Source: Mastigias papua
Lineage: Eukaryota > Cnidaria > Scyphozoa > Rhizostomeae > Mastigiidae
Assembly: GCA_964019165.1 (NCBI GenBank)
Contig: OZ025268.1
Span: 21,270,774-21,334,773 of the forward strand
Direction of reading: 5' to 3'
DNA: 64,000 nucleotides
The notes under the pieces are model-generated. The model was not told where the DNA came from and ran no database searches. It saw only the letters and a program-made list of their open reading frames with translations. Positions 1-13,500 of this stretch are shown piece by piece (within the stretch, counting starts at the first letter, position 1; each line of letters begins with the position of its first letter). The position numbers were made by a program, and so were the translations under genes.

Positions 1-1043
<1,043 letters not shown>

Positions 1044-1046
1044 TCT

Positions 1047-1253
<207 letters not shown>

Positions 1254-1259
1254 AAACAT

Positions 1260-2860
1260 GTATTAGTTGAAACATCTTGTTCGCAGGAATGATATGTACC
1301 CTATTTAATATTTCGAGATTGTTTATTATATTTTTGTTAAGTGTATCCACTTATAATCTTTGTTACATATGACATTGCCGAAATCCTGAAACTTCCCATA
1401 CGATTTCTTTTGCTTCCAAGCCTGAAAAGTATGCTCTCAAGATACATTTTCTTTAGAAGCTGTTATATGTGTGTTAATGGGGACCCTGCGCTCAAAAATC
1501 CCTAGTTGAGCATCTGTATACAGCGCGGAGCACAACCAGTGACCGAGAAAAGGAAATTTTCTAGCAGTTTGTAGGCTACTGGTAAATTGATCAGGAAATT
1601 CTGAAAGAATGCAGTTGTGTCGCTCACTTAGTGCTGATATTTGCACCAGCATATTATTTAGTTAATTAAATACGAACAAAATAGATTGTTTTGATTCAGT
1701 TTCCGATTTTTCAGACGTGGCACGCCTTTTTAGTCAGCATCAACGCTTCACAGACCCCCTAATGATGGCAATAAAGTTTCTTTCCTGAATTTGTGAGACT
1801 TTGAATGTTTTGTTGCAAGGAAACTCAGCTAATATGAAAGAATTTTATTAGATGACAATGCAATGGAACCAAATCGACTGATTGGTCTCGAATGAAAAAT
1901 GTCCTGATCTCAAAGTATGATAGACCAACAATTAGTATTTAAACAAATAATGGTTCAATGTTAAGTGCATCGCTAAAACTAAGACATGAAAGCAGAAGCA
2001 GAGATGTTACAGAAATAGTTAGGAATGGATAAAAATTGAATGGTGCTCTTAGGATAAAAATAAACCAGCAGCTATGATGCGCCAAAAGCACTCATTGTAG
2101 TTTAATAAAATGGAAACAGTTGATTTTGTTCAATAAAACTAAAATTACAAATCTCACTAGTACAATGTAATTTGTAATTGGCTAACCTGGGTTACTCTAC
2201 AATAAAAACATAAATAACAAATAAACATTTATTATACAAACAGTAGCTCAAAGCAAAAAAGAAAGAGAAAGGAAAAACTGACAGACAAACAGACTTAGAA
2301 ACATGCTTTATCTCTACAGCAGAATATATAATATATGGTACGAATTAAGATGGCAGATAGCTTCGAAATCGGAAAGCGTCTGTGATCTTTGTCAACAAAG
2401 AACGAGTCACACATATCAAGAAACGAGGGGCATGAATTTGTGAAGATGCTTAGAGCGCTCATGGAGAGATTAACAAAAGTGACAGATTTGTATTGACTAC
2501 TCAGATCTGAAACAAGCTGTGAATACTTTAATTAAGGTTTTCCTTGAAACATCATGTAATTGAATATATCTTACTACACAACCATAAACACCTCTAATTC
2601 TATGTAGTATATTAATGGCTATTTGCCATTTCTATGTTATCAACAACTAATACTATTTCTTTTACACAGTGGCATGTAAATTTTTTTTTTCAAACTTTCA
2701 TTTCAACAATATATCAACTAATTACAATTATACATCTCACTATTTAAGGCAATGTACAATTGGCTGTCAGTGGTACAAAGAATAACAAACAAAAAATAAG
2801 CAAGGTCAAGCGTATTAGAAAAGAGATGTCTGATTAGTTACTGAGTACGTCAATGTTTTT
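1260..2860. other. Stretch with no recognised gene
   Basis: AT-rich sequence with only short chance frames. No exon with recognisable similarity, RNA gene or paired repeat was seen. It lies downstream of the minus-strand LINE 3' end at 2861. Confidence 0.6.
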
Positions 2861-3736
2861 TTATGTGCCGTATAGTTTGGGACTTGTCCATGGCTTATTG
2901 CGGCAACAGAATATGTAATATGTGCATCTTATGGTAATATTCATGATCCTGGACAGAATAGCCTTTTGCATTTTGCTGTCAAAATCAACTGCCTTAAGTA
3001 GTTCAGTGAAAGAGTCTGAGGAGGATCCTACAGTGCCAAGAGCACCTAAGGATAAATTAACGAACTTTATTTGAATATATTTTGAACGTAAATCTTGATG
3101 AAGAGGATTGTATTTTAGAGCTTTGCGATCGCTGTTGACCTTTATGTTCGTTTCAAATCCTATGGTAAGTTCAAGGATGTACAGAGTATTGTTTTTAGTT
3201 ATTAAAAAAAGGTCAGGTCGGAGAGAATCTCCAGTAACCAGAGAAGGGGACAGAAAAGCAGGAAGATCAGCGTATATGGAACAACTTGGAAGCGCTGATA
3301 GCGTATTAGCTATAAAGTTAAGAACCGAATCATGTCTCCAAGTATATCTACCTTGATCGAGGTACGATTTACAGCTGGAGACGACATGTTGTAGTGTTTC
3401 TGATTGAAGACAAAAGGAGCATGCAGATGACTGTCCAGTAGACCATTTAAAGAGGTTCTTGCGGGTAGCTAAAGTGTTGGTTAAGTATTTCAAGGAGAAA
3501 TTGAAAATGTTCTTGGGCATACTTTGCTGAACAGTGGACCAAAGGCTAGTTACTTTTGGAGATGCAAATTTAATAATTAATGAAATGATGAAGCCTTGAG
3601 ATGTTAATTCGTATTCAAGGCGACCTTGGTGTTGCTTTTTGACGGCTTTTAAAACTTGCTTCGCATTTTTGTACTGATCATATTGTACATTTGTAATAAT
3701 GGAAACTTCATTTATTTTCAAATTCTCTACATACAA
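2861..3736 (-). pseudogene. RLE-type LINE, 3'-terminal fragment, copy A (zinc knuckle plus restriction-like endonuclease)
   Basis: An open frame of 291 codons that corresponds only to the C-terminal end of a non-LTR retrotransposon polyprotein. Features in order: a helical linker (MPKNIFNFSLKYLTN), a CCHC knuckle CSFCLQSETLQHVVSSC (C-x2-C-x7-H-x4-C), the RHD motif (TWRHDSVLNF), and RPDLFL followed by ILELTIGFE, the PD...E core of the restriction-like endonuclease found in R2/R4/NeSL-type LINEs. The reverse transcriptase is absent, so the copy is 5'-truncated and cannot move by itself, although this portion has no internal stop. Copy B (3876-4703) sits just upstream on the same strand, and an older relative with an RT region lies at 30840-32900. 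Exact clade uncertain. Confidence 0.82.
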
Positions 3737-3875
3737 TCATAAACCTCACTATGTCTAGGTAGTTTACAATTGGTCAATACTATCGTTATAATGTAAGAAA
3801 TTATAAAAAAAAACAACAAAAATGAAAACAACAACAACAACAACAATATCTCTAAGCAGCAATAATATAGCTTAA

Positions 3876-4703
3876 TTAAATAAATAGAAGCTCTGGACTT
3901 TCCCATTCTTTACCTCGTTTGCAAAACACGTAGTATGTAGATCGTATGGCAATGCCTGTTAATGTCCTTGTAATATAGTTTATATGTTTGTCGTCAAAAC
4001 CAATCTCTTTGAGCATGATAAAAAAGTCATTAGACTGAAGAGAGAAGACTCCTAAAGTACTAATAGACAGACTGATAAACCTAACACTGTCAAACTGATG
4101 TTGTTGGAGTCTTATCAAATCTTCATACTTTTTGGCTTTACGTACAGCATTGGTCAACAGATTAGTTTCAAATCCAACAGTCAATTCCAGAATATAGAGG
4201 CATTTTTTAGAGATAGTGAGGAGAAGATCAGGACGAAGAGAATACCCAGAAAGTACTGAAGGGGTAATAAAGCCAGGGAGATCCACATAAAGAACTGAAT
4301 CAGGGACTGATTTAAAGGAGTTTGCAATAAACTGAAGCATTGAGTTGTGACGCCAAGTGAAGCGGCCGTCATTAAGATATGTGGAGCATCCAGCTACAAC
4401 GTGAAGAAGAGATTCTGGCTTTAGACAAAAGGAACAATCGGAAGTAGAAGAAAGCCCCCATTTGCAGAGGTTTATCTTAGTCGGGAGGGTATTATTCATG
4501 TATTTGATCGTAAAATTAAAAATATTCTTGGGCAAGTGTTCTTGAGCAGAAGACCACATGGAATTAAGTTTAGGAAGTGCTTGCGATTTAACTGCAGAGA
4601 AGAAAGAGCCTTGTGATACAAGATGGTCGTTTAGCTTCTCCTCCTGTTTACAACGGAAAGACTTCAGAACATCTTTTGTATTGCGATATGCATCATACTG
4701 CAA
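3876..4703 (-). pseudogene. RLE-type LINE, 3'-terminal fragment, copy B
   Basis: A 275-codon open frame homologous along its whole length to copy A. It has the linker LPKNIFNFTIKYMNNTLPTK, the knuckle CSFCLKPESLLHVVAGC (C-x2-C-x7-H-x4-C), FTWRHNSMLQF, and RPDLLL followed by YILELTVGFE for the endonuclease core, then IAIRSTYYVFCKRG near the end. It starts abruptly at the same relative point as copy A, so both are 5'-truncated at nearly the same site. On the element's 3' side (about 3800-3870 in window coordinates) are A-rich and (CAA)n runs that could be a degenerate tail. Two same-strand truncated ends in tandem suggest repeated insertion at one site or duplication of one truncated copy. Confidence 0.82.
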
Positions 4704-4879
4704 ATTCGGACCATTGCTAGTATCCTTCCAAAGACCTCTAATGTCTGCATTTTAATAATGATAATAATAACAATAATCTTGTTTAATGTTCGTGTTGCAC
4801 TAGTACTGATTACTAATACATACTGGCATATAGCGATAAAAATTGTATTATGGAAAACTACTGCCACTTGTTGCAGGCC

Positions 4880-5112
4880 ATGCTGGCACATTGGTTGTCT
4901 GCAAACCATTTGTTCATGAGCATTTTGAACTGTCCATATTCATGAACATATTGTTTGACAATTTTATGTCATCTAGGAGAGAGTTCCATATCTTAGGCCA
5001 CAAGGACCTGAGGGATTTAATTCCATATCTAGTACTTTTGACTTTAGAAGTGTAAAGATTATTTCTCTTTTGAAGGTTATGATGTGAACATTTTGAGATA
5101 AAGTAGTCTTAA
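4880..5112 (-). pseudogene. LINE reverse transcriptase C-terminal fragment (CR1/L2/jockey-like)
   Basis: Minus-strand translation gives the tail found at the end of many APE-type LINE proteins: HHNLQKRNNLYTSKVKSTRY, then GIKSLR, then PKIWNSL and DDIKLS. It lacks a start, has a stop soon afterwards, and is not linked to an upstream RT. This is a short relic of a second LINE type, unlike the RLE copies at 2861-4703. Clade assignment is tentative. Confidence 0.6.
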
Positions 5113-5291
5113 AGCGGTAATATTTACAAATAGTTATTGACAATTGTGACCATTTGAAAATGGAAAGGATTTTGGGGATTTGGTGCAATCAAATGAAATA
5201 TCGGTGCTGGTGTTATAAATTCAACATACTGACACGGACACATAGATACACAGATACACGGATAAACATAAACATAAATACACACGGACAC

Positions 5292-5423
<132 letters not shown>

Positions 5424-5429
5424 ACAAAC

Positions 5430-7440
5430 ACAAACATATATAGAGCATCTTTAGACGTGATCTGAGTAGATTCATCACTAAGCATGGAAACTGCTTTTGG
5501 GGGTGACAAAAGTTTGATTGCTAGCTCGCACCCTCTCTCTTTACATTTGATAATTCAGGTGGACACTAGAATGCACTTGGTAGGATCAATACACGGTTGT
5601 TAAACAATAACTGTGGCGTTGTCTCATGTGTACTAGTCTTCATTTCATAGTTTTGGTTGAAGGTCTTACTGCAATATCAATTGACTTTGAAAAGCAAAAT
5701 ATGGATGATAAGATAATGCAGAGATAAGAGGTCACTATATACAATTGAAAGACACCAGATAGAAACCAAACTAGATTAAATAGAATTTTCTTGGTTGCGC
5801 AATCAGCGTAAACAGCATGCTAGTGGGTTCTGTAAGTCTCGTTTCAAACGGCTCCTCATATTCAATAGAATCAATGGTAGGAAATAATTTGTCCCCATCC
5901 TCTTTAGGATATCATATGTGAAAGGAATGCTAATTTTTTCTGTGTTCTCTACAAAGATAAGTCATGAAAACCTGTGTTAAACGAGAGGTTACTTTCGGTT
6001 AAAATATTGCAATTGCCGATGAAACTATTCACCGTTAAGGCATAAGAGGAGCATTGATGGTTTCAAGGTACGAACATAAAAAGCTAGCATTTATTGGAAA
6101 TGATGAAAAGAGATTATCACCTAGTTGTTCGAATTCTATTTCTACCGAATTGTCTATTCATGAGTGTTGTTGTTGCTGTTGTGTCAGAGTAATCCTACAC
6201 AACATTTGAATATTTGTGAGAGCAGTTATTAAGACGACAGTGAATCCCGCATATAGGAGCCTACTTTTATAAAGTCTAGGCTGATTAAAGTTCTTGTTTA
6301 AATGGAAATGAGATTATTTTAGGGTACAAAGGTTTTATTCGAAGGTTCATTTCATTTGCCCAGTATGGAAAAGAAAACTATGAATTATAGTGGCTTTTAC
6401 ACACAGCTGAAATCCTCACTAGTACTGTGGTCTCAAAAACTTTTCATTGTCGAAATGCATAATGAGCTGAACATACGGAACTGACATATTCTATAATCAG
6501 TGAGCCTTGTCTTTAAGAATCTGGCAGTCTTAAACATCAATAGCTAACTTTGTCGCCTTGCAATAGGAACCTGTGCCCATTTATCAAACTGGACTAGTTT
6601 CTTACTTTCAAGACACATACTGCATGAGAATCAGCTTTTAGGTTTCTATTTATGATCACCTTTTACAGATGGCCTCATTTGAACCTATTCACACTGTATT
6701 GGTTGAATTCTAATGAATTCTGCCTTTTCAGCATAAAACACACTTCATTAAAAGTTGGTCTTCAAGATGGGTGCGCTCAAGGTGGGTGCGGTAGCTGAAA
6801 AATCTTGGCAAGACGTGTTTTGTTTTGTTTTGGCGAAAGTCCCTTCCTTAAGCATCATTGAATGCAGTCAGGTTTAATTGAATTCTACTGATAAAATCTA
6901 AACACAATAAATTAATAGATGACGCCTATACCAAAATACAATACGTGAATTTGGCCATGCACTATTTTCTGGATCGCATGCTTTTTGTTTAGGAGAGGCA
7001 GGGCAACAGCTGCGAAAATTAAAAGTTGAGAAAACTATTATATATCCGCTAATATATCCATGAATAGTGGTGTCTTATTTGAAAATTCTTCAAAACCATA
7101 CAGGCATTGAAAATAAGCGCCTTGTATCCGTATCTTTGAAGTAGCTTGTCATGAGTTTAATAAGGTTAGTTTTGTCTTTGATGCAGTTGAAAAATACTGA
7201 CAAAGGTACTCCGTGAAACATCTTTTGTTCAAATCTTCGAATAAACGCTCTATGTTGCCGTCCTCCTCTGTTTTGTGCGAGTGCTGTTATTAATGCTATT
7301 TACGGTGTATCTATCATTCACAAGTGCAACTGACAAAAAGGTTTGAGTATTTTGGTGGCTGTTTGAACCTCAAAAGATACGAGAGCCATGATTGTTTAAG
7401 TAGATATTGAAATCACTGGAGAAATAAGAGGAGGACTCCA
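5430..7440. other. Stretch with no recognised gene
   Basis: No frame longer than about 60 codons and no recognisable exon, RNA gene or paired repeat. It precedes the broken gene at 7461 and may include its decayed upstream part. Confidence 0.55.
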
Positions 7441-7460
7441 AAAAACCAAACACTTTTGTT

Positions 7461-8314
7461 GTGAATGAAGCAGAGGATTACAGCAACACAGAACGTATAT
7501 TTGAAGATTTGACAAGCTACCTCAAGGATAGTGGTACAAGGTGCTTATTTTCAACGCCTGTCGTATTCACTGATTTACTTGAAACATGGAAAGCTACAAA
7601 TGATAGTGTCAAGGTGCTATTCCTTTGTAATCATGAAGAAGAAACTGACACAACTTTAGTCCTTCATGCTTGCCTTCAAGATACGAATGTTTTCGTCTTT
7701 GTAAAGGACATTGATGTACTGCTGGTACTTCTCATCTATATATTTGACGTCACGAACCAGAATGTAGTTGGCATATGAAAATCGATCATGAAAAATTTAT
7801 CGATATAGACTAAGTGCATTCTATCATAGGCAGCAGAACTTCGAGATATTTATCACAAATGCACGCCGTTACTGGATGTGACGCTACTCCATTCTTCCAT
7901 GGGATTAAGAAGGTAAAGATTCTGAAAAAGCTATGGAAGGATGACAGCTCACTTATCTTGTTAAAGGTAATTGAAAGATTGAATAAAGAAGGATTAGCTG
8001 ATGCCTCTCGTTTCTTACAGGCAGTTCTATACAAGGGTAGGCTCAGAGAATCCTTGGTCGAAACACGAATTCGACTGCATCAAGGATTAAAAACGGAAGG
8101 CTGAGAAGTGTTGACTCCAGATGTAATCTTAAGTGTGCACTTTCAATCATATGACTGGTTACAGTTTCAACAAATAGACATGAAAGAGATCGTTATGGAA
8201 AAGACTGGACGGTACATTGATGTGAATCAAAGGGTTGTAACAGTATGGTTCACTGGTAAGATATACTGCCATAGATCCTTGGCTCAGCCCCACAGTTTAA
8301 TAGGCCCCCTTTGA
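7461..8314 (+). pseudogene. Broken gene of a multicopy family with 'EEETDTTLVLHA' and 'HAVTGCDAT' motifs
   Basis: Three frames belong to one former coding region. The first (7461-7778) carries EEETDTTLVLHACLQD and then VFVKDIDVLLVLL. The second (7814-8104) carries LSQMHAVTGCDATPFFHG and a helical tail. The third (8108-8314) continues in the same frame as the second after a TGA at 8102. A frame change is needed near 7776, where the second frame can be read back as MKIDHEKFIDI, and a TAA at about 7811 breaks it again. The motif order (E-x-D-T at the start, D-x-D-V in the middle, TGCD later) recurs in uncharacterised multicopy proteins of fish and invertebrates that look like a nuclease (PIN/FEN-like) fold carried by mobile elements. 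That functional reading is inference; the breaks are direct observation. Confidence 0.6.
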
Positions 8315-9011
8315 AAAGTATTTGGGTCTATTAAATAGTAACAGGTATATTTCTATACTATACCAACTTGAAGGCAAGGGTATGAGAAATTTAGAGACGG
8401 ATGCATGTTAATTTGCAACGAAATGCAGATGCAGCAACAATTTCTAACGCATTTCATATACTAATTTACATAACAGACTAAAGAAGCTTCGATAGATTCG
8501 AATAACAATTGCAGTGATCACGAAATTGTGATTCATTTTGAAATGTGACCAACTTCCACCGTCATTCTTGTAAAGTCAAGGGCAAAACAGCATCCCAACA
8601 GAAAGTAGAGGATGGAGAAAGCATTCAAACGAAGAAGATGACACTGATATCAAAGATAAAAGAGCTCAGTTCCTGAATGAATCAAACCAAGAGCCATTCA
8701 CCAGTCAACAGTTGTACGAATTCTTTTTCAAATAAGACATCTCATTCTCATATCATACTACTGTTCATGGATATATTAGCGGATTGTTTATAGTTTTCTC
8801 AATTTTTAGTGACATCATCGATCACGTAACACAAAAGCAAAACATTTTTAGCTTCTTTATGGATTTTGAATCTCCATGTCTGAAAGTATGTAAAACCGTT
8901 GAGATCATCTCAGCTAGGTAAGAAATCTGTTTTTTGCAGGCGTTGTACTTCCTAGGAGACCTTATGCCAAAAGTCCGTTATGATTGCCCGAAGAAAGACG
9001 ACCCTGGGCAA

Positions 9012-9234
<223 letters not shown>

Positions 9235-9318
9235 ATATCAGTGCTGAAATTTTTGATTAAATCACGTTCAAGTGAACAGACGAGTCAATATTCAAAATGT
9301 TGAAAGTTCGCTATGATA

Positions 9319-9659
9319 CACGTTTGTTTTTTAAGAAAAAAGTTTATAAGAAAATGAGGCTCAAATGGCCAAAATCTTAAGAAAATCCTAAGAAAATCAC
9401 AAGGCTCAAGTTCAAGAAAATGCTAAGAAAATCACAGTTTATCTTCTTTACATGCCAGAAATTGATATTGGCTCATTTTTGCACTCTCGTTAAAAATTCG
9501 AGACTAATGGTGGCCCAACAAATACAGAGTAGCCTGTTTTAGCCATTTTATTCCTGCAAAAGTTAAGAAAATCTTATGAAAATCTCAGCCTCAAATTTGT
9601 GAAAAATTAAGAAAATTGAGCCTCAGGAAAAAAAGCGCTTTTCTTATAAAAAAAACGTG
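9319..9659. mobile_element. Mariner-type MITE, copy 1 (341 bp)
   Basis: Non-coding element bounded by inverted ends. The left end CACGTTTGTTTTTTAAGAAA and the right end, whose reverse complement begins CACGTTTTTTTTATAAGAAA, are flanked by TA on both sides (9317-9318 and 9660-9661), as for Tc1/mariner insertions. The interior is rich in AAGAAAAT runs. A second copy, similar throughout, lies at 12145-12486. No transposase frame is present, so it would depend on an enzyme in trans. Confidence 0.85.
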
Positions 9660-9661
9660 TA

Positions 9662-10274
9662 TGTAGAGCATAGACAAACTGTAGTATAATCAGAAATGAA
9701 TCTGACTTAATTCAACTGAATAATAAAATGGCTCAACTTGAAATGCTTCCAAGGAGGAGGGTGATATTAAGAATTTCTTGTATAATTCTAATATTCCTTA
9801 GAGACACACGCGAACAAAAGAAAGAGGAAAATTGAAAATATTTCTCAACCCGTACAAAACTAGATGGTCAATTTGCCTCGAATAATTATGCCCTCTTTTG
9901 TTGGCCACGTGATCAATTGTTATTTCCAGTTAATTCCCCGCAATATACTAAAATTTGTTTACTGTTAATTACTTTTGTTACGAAAATAAAGCAAGGCTTG
10001 GGGGTGAGCAATTCTGTTTTGATGCTCTGAAAAGACTTATGATTATGGATACGTGAATGACATTTAGTCTTTGCACGTGGTTTCATTTTGTTTTGTTTTG
10101 CTCTATTGCTCTGAATTAAAAACAATTTTCCTTTGTTAGCTTAGGACATGAGACTTGAATACACACATCATATTATTGTACTCTGCTTCACGCTTTTATG
10201 AGCTTCGCTTGTGTTCGACACATTACTTAGTGCTTTTATTCTTGTTTAGATTCCATGTTTGCTGCTGCAACTAG
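9662..10274. other. Stretch with no recognised gene
   Basis: Sequence between the MITE and exon 1 of the SOSTDC1-like gene. No convincing exon or repeat was seen. It must contain at least part of the promoter or 5' UTR of that gene, but no core promoter element could be assigned with confidence. Confidence 0.5.
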
Positions 10275-10346
10275 TTGCTTTTTCCATGCAAAGTTTCAAC
10301 GAGCTCAATCAACAACAGAATCATAAAATTTGAGATTGCATGTACG

Positions 10347-10587
10347 ATGGCCCGTCAGAAAGTTGCGCAGCTAACAGTTGTGGTTTTGGCATTGCTGTTT
10401 ATAAAAGATTGCAATGCTGCGAGGTTGAAAGAGACAAGATTTGATGTGCAAGTAGAGATTTTACGATCTCCCGAGAGGAGCTCTCAAACTTTCAAAAAGG
10501 CCCTGCGGACAAAGATCCGAAAGTTAAAGAGGAGAACAAGATTTGGCGGTGATCTTGATTTCACAACTCCATACTTTTTGCATGCAA
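10347..10587 (+). CDS. SOSTDC1-like gene, coding exon 1 (signal peptide and linker)
   Basis: Eighty codons plus one base. The hydrophobic stretch TVVVLALLFI follows a short basic N-terminus and ends in CNA, a good signal-peptidase site. The linker is basic, with KKALRTKIRKLKRRTR and a possible dibasic processing point. The donor is A|GTAAGT at 10588. The 4.6-kb intron that follows holds two MITEs and a short GACTCCCTGC tandem run near 11400-11460. Confidence 0.85.
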
Positions 10588-13500
10588 GTAAGTGGCATAT
10601 CATAAAATATTGAATTAAGATCTAGTTAAATCGCGTACATTATGAGAATAAATATTATTTACAAAGATGACTTGCACCTTTTAGTAATCATCCAGGATCT
10701 TTTTATTTGAGATCTAACCGCAATTGTTTTGAACTTCTTTTCATGCGACAGATAACAGAGTATGGTCGGTGCGAAATAATTTTCACCTTCCTCTTTCCTC
10801 TTTGAGGTTTATATTTTTCTAAGTTCTGTTACTGAAAACTTTCAGAGGTTGTCCTTAGAGCTGTCTCCATCTGCTTTCATACGTGTTATTTATTTGTATG
10901 TGACCTCCGCTCTGGAATCGATTTAGTATTTTACAAAGAGACAAATAGTAGTTTTACTGTATTATTTAGAGTCTTTATCGCTCTATATTTACTCTAAATT
11001 ATGTAATGTTTTGAACAATAATTTTCAACATTTTCTTATAAATGATGGTTTCCCATAACAATAGTAGATCGTAAACAATCGCAATGGGTCGTTAAATGTC
11101 CTGTCGAATTTTGGGCAGTAGTTACAAGAAATTGTGAGCATCATCGTCATTTCGCAACTTATCAAACTGAACTGTAGTATGCTGCAAGGTTCCCAGGTGG
11201 TAAAATTGTTTCTATGAAACATATATCTTCATAGTTTGTCAAAACATGTAGTGCAAGGTTTGCAGTGTATCTCAGATACAAACTTTTCTCAATTTTTTCG
11301 GAGGCATTACAAAGCCTTGCAGTATAATTGTTTTGGGAATTTTCGTATGTTCGCAGAACTGTGAATGGCATTGAAGTTCTAAATCTACAACTCCTTTCGA
11401 GATCCTGCGACTCCCTGCGGCTTCTTGCGACTCCATACGACTCCCTGCGACTCCCTGCGAAATCTCTCACGTTCTTGCCTTCAGTTCGAAACCAAATCAA
11501 GGATATTGATGTATGCTGTATTTTGTGCGTCTTTGTTTCCTTGAAAGTATGCCAATAGCTGCAGTTGATTTGATAGAGAAATACATAACAGTGAGAAGAA
11601 CTTATGCCATGAATACGCTATAATTTGAAAGTCTTTAGATATATAGTAGAATCAATTGATAGTAGTACCATATTATAATTTATATTGAATTATATGACAT
11701 CACAATTATTCAAGTATCACAGACGACGTTTTGGTTGTCAATATTAAGCCTGAGAATTTTTACGGCAGAATGATGTTTTTATGTAATTAATGATACTTTG
11801 CTATGAGTAGACGTCATTGGCCAATACTACATGTATTTAATGCAAAATATATCAAAGCCACAATCATCTTCTACTTATATTGAACATCAATTAAGTATGA
11901 CTTGCGGATACAAGTGACCTAAACTTGAAACTTACCACGTGACTAAATCCAAGGATTACATCATCTTGTTACATTCGCCAAGTATCTTGTCTATTGTTCG
12001 ACGAATTTGATGAAAACTTCTTTCAACGAATGTTGTTTGTTTTTTTGAAACAGCATCCCATGCACAGCTAACAGGATCCTTCATCCATTGCTTCAATTGA
12101 CACGATTGTCAAAATGCTTTTTTCATTACTTTCTTTATTTCATACACGGTTTTTTTATAAGAAAAAAGTTTATAAGAAAATGAGGCTCAAATGGCCAAAA
12201 TCTTAAGAAAATCCTAAGAAAATCCCAAGGCTCAAGTTCAAGAAAATGCTAAGAAAGTCACAGTTCATCTTCTTTACATGCCAGAAATTGATATTGGCTC
12301 ATTTTACTCTCGTACAAAGATCGAGACTTATGGTGGCCCAACAAATACAGAGTGGCCTGTTTCAGCCATTTTATTTATTCCTGCAAAAGTTAAGAAAATC
12401 TTAAGAAAATCCCAGCCTCAAATTTGTGAAAAGTTTAGAAAATTGAGCCTCAGGAAAAAAAGTGTTTTTCTTACAAAAAAAACGTGTACTCGTCATATCA
12501 AGTGCTCATCTTGTGAATAGTAAAGTGCATTTGGCTGGCTTACTAGTTTAGGCAAACTATTTCAATCCTTGAATTTAGTGGGTTGCATAGATGATAATGA
12601 TAAATGCTTTGAAATGCACCATTTTTCATCAGAATGCAAAATTTTTGCAGAGCCTTAATATTCGTAAGATTTAGCGATTTTGAGCCTAAAAATATTCTGA
12701 TATTATTGCTAAATTTTAGTAAGTTTTGGGCATTGATACTCGTGTAGACTGGGATACGTTATCATAAAAAGTGCATGACCGACATTCCCCGAAGAGTTGC
12801 TAAGTGTTGATCATCATTGCATAATAACTCCCATACTGGGTAAGTAAAGTGCACACTTGTTTTGTTATCTAAAGAAAACTCAAATCAGCAAAAGATCACT
12901 CAATTTATCAAAGAATCTAAGCTTTCATGAAGTCTGAGCCTTGCATTATTCTTAAATTATTCTTAATTGTCGAAGAATTTGAGCCTTGATATTCTTATAG
13001 ACTATATTCTTATAGAAAGGTGTGAAGTTTAAATCGTAGATAGTATGAATTTTGTTATTATGATAATAGTTGTCCATGGATAAGTTGATAACCCGTCAAA
13101 ACTGTATGTGAATAACACGGTTATCTGTTATTGACTGAACTGTGTTTTTTACCATGAAGAGTTGCTAGTCATTAATAGCGATACTAGCATCGAGAAATGA
13201 ATTAGTGTGTAGGTATGTAAATGAAGTTATAGCAATCATATTGTTTCATTCGTCCATATTCGGTCATTACAACAACAAAATAATGCTAATGACTATCATA
13301 TTCACTAACATTAATATGTAGGTCAGGGTAGCAAGCTATAAATAATAATAATAATCATTATAATCATCATGATCATTGATTTGCAGTTTGATATCAAGAT
13401 TGTGATTGACCTTGTCCTGCTCAGGTGGTTGTTTCATATGTGGATATTTTAAGGTTGTTTTTTACTGAGCAAGATAACACATATATTATTAGCAATATTG

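Noticed and set aside
10275..10346. Upstream in-frame ATG for the SOSTDC1-like protein
   Set aside because: It would put 24 extra residues before a good signal peptide; the ATG at 10347 begins the signal peptide directly.
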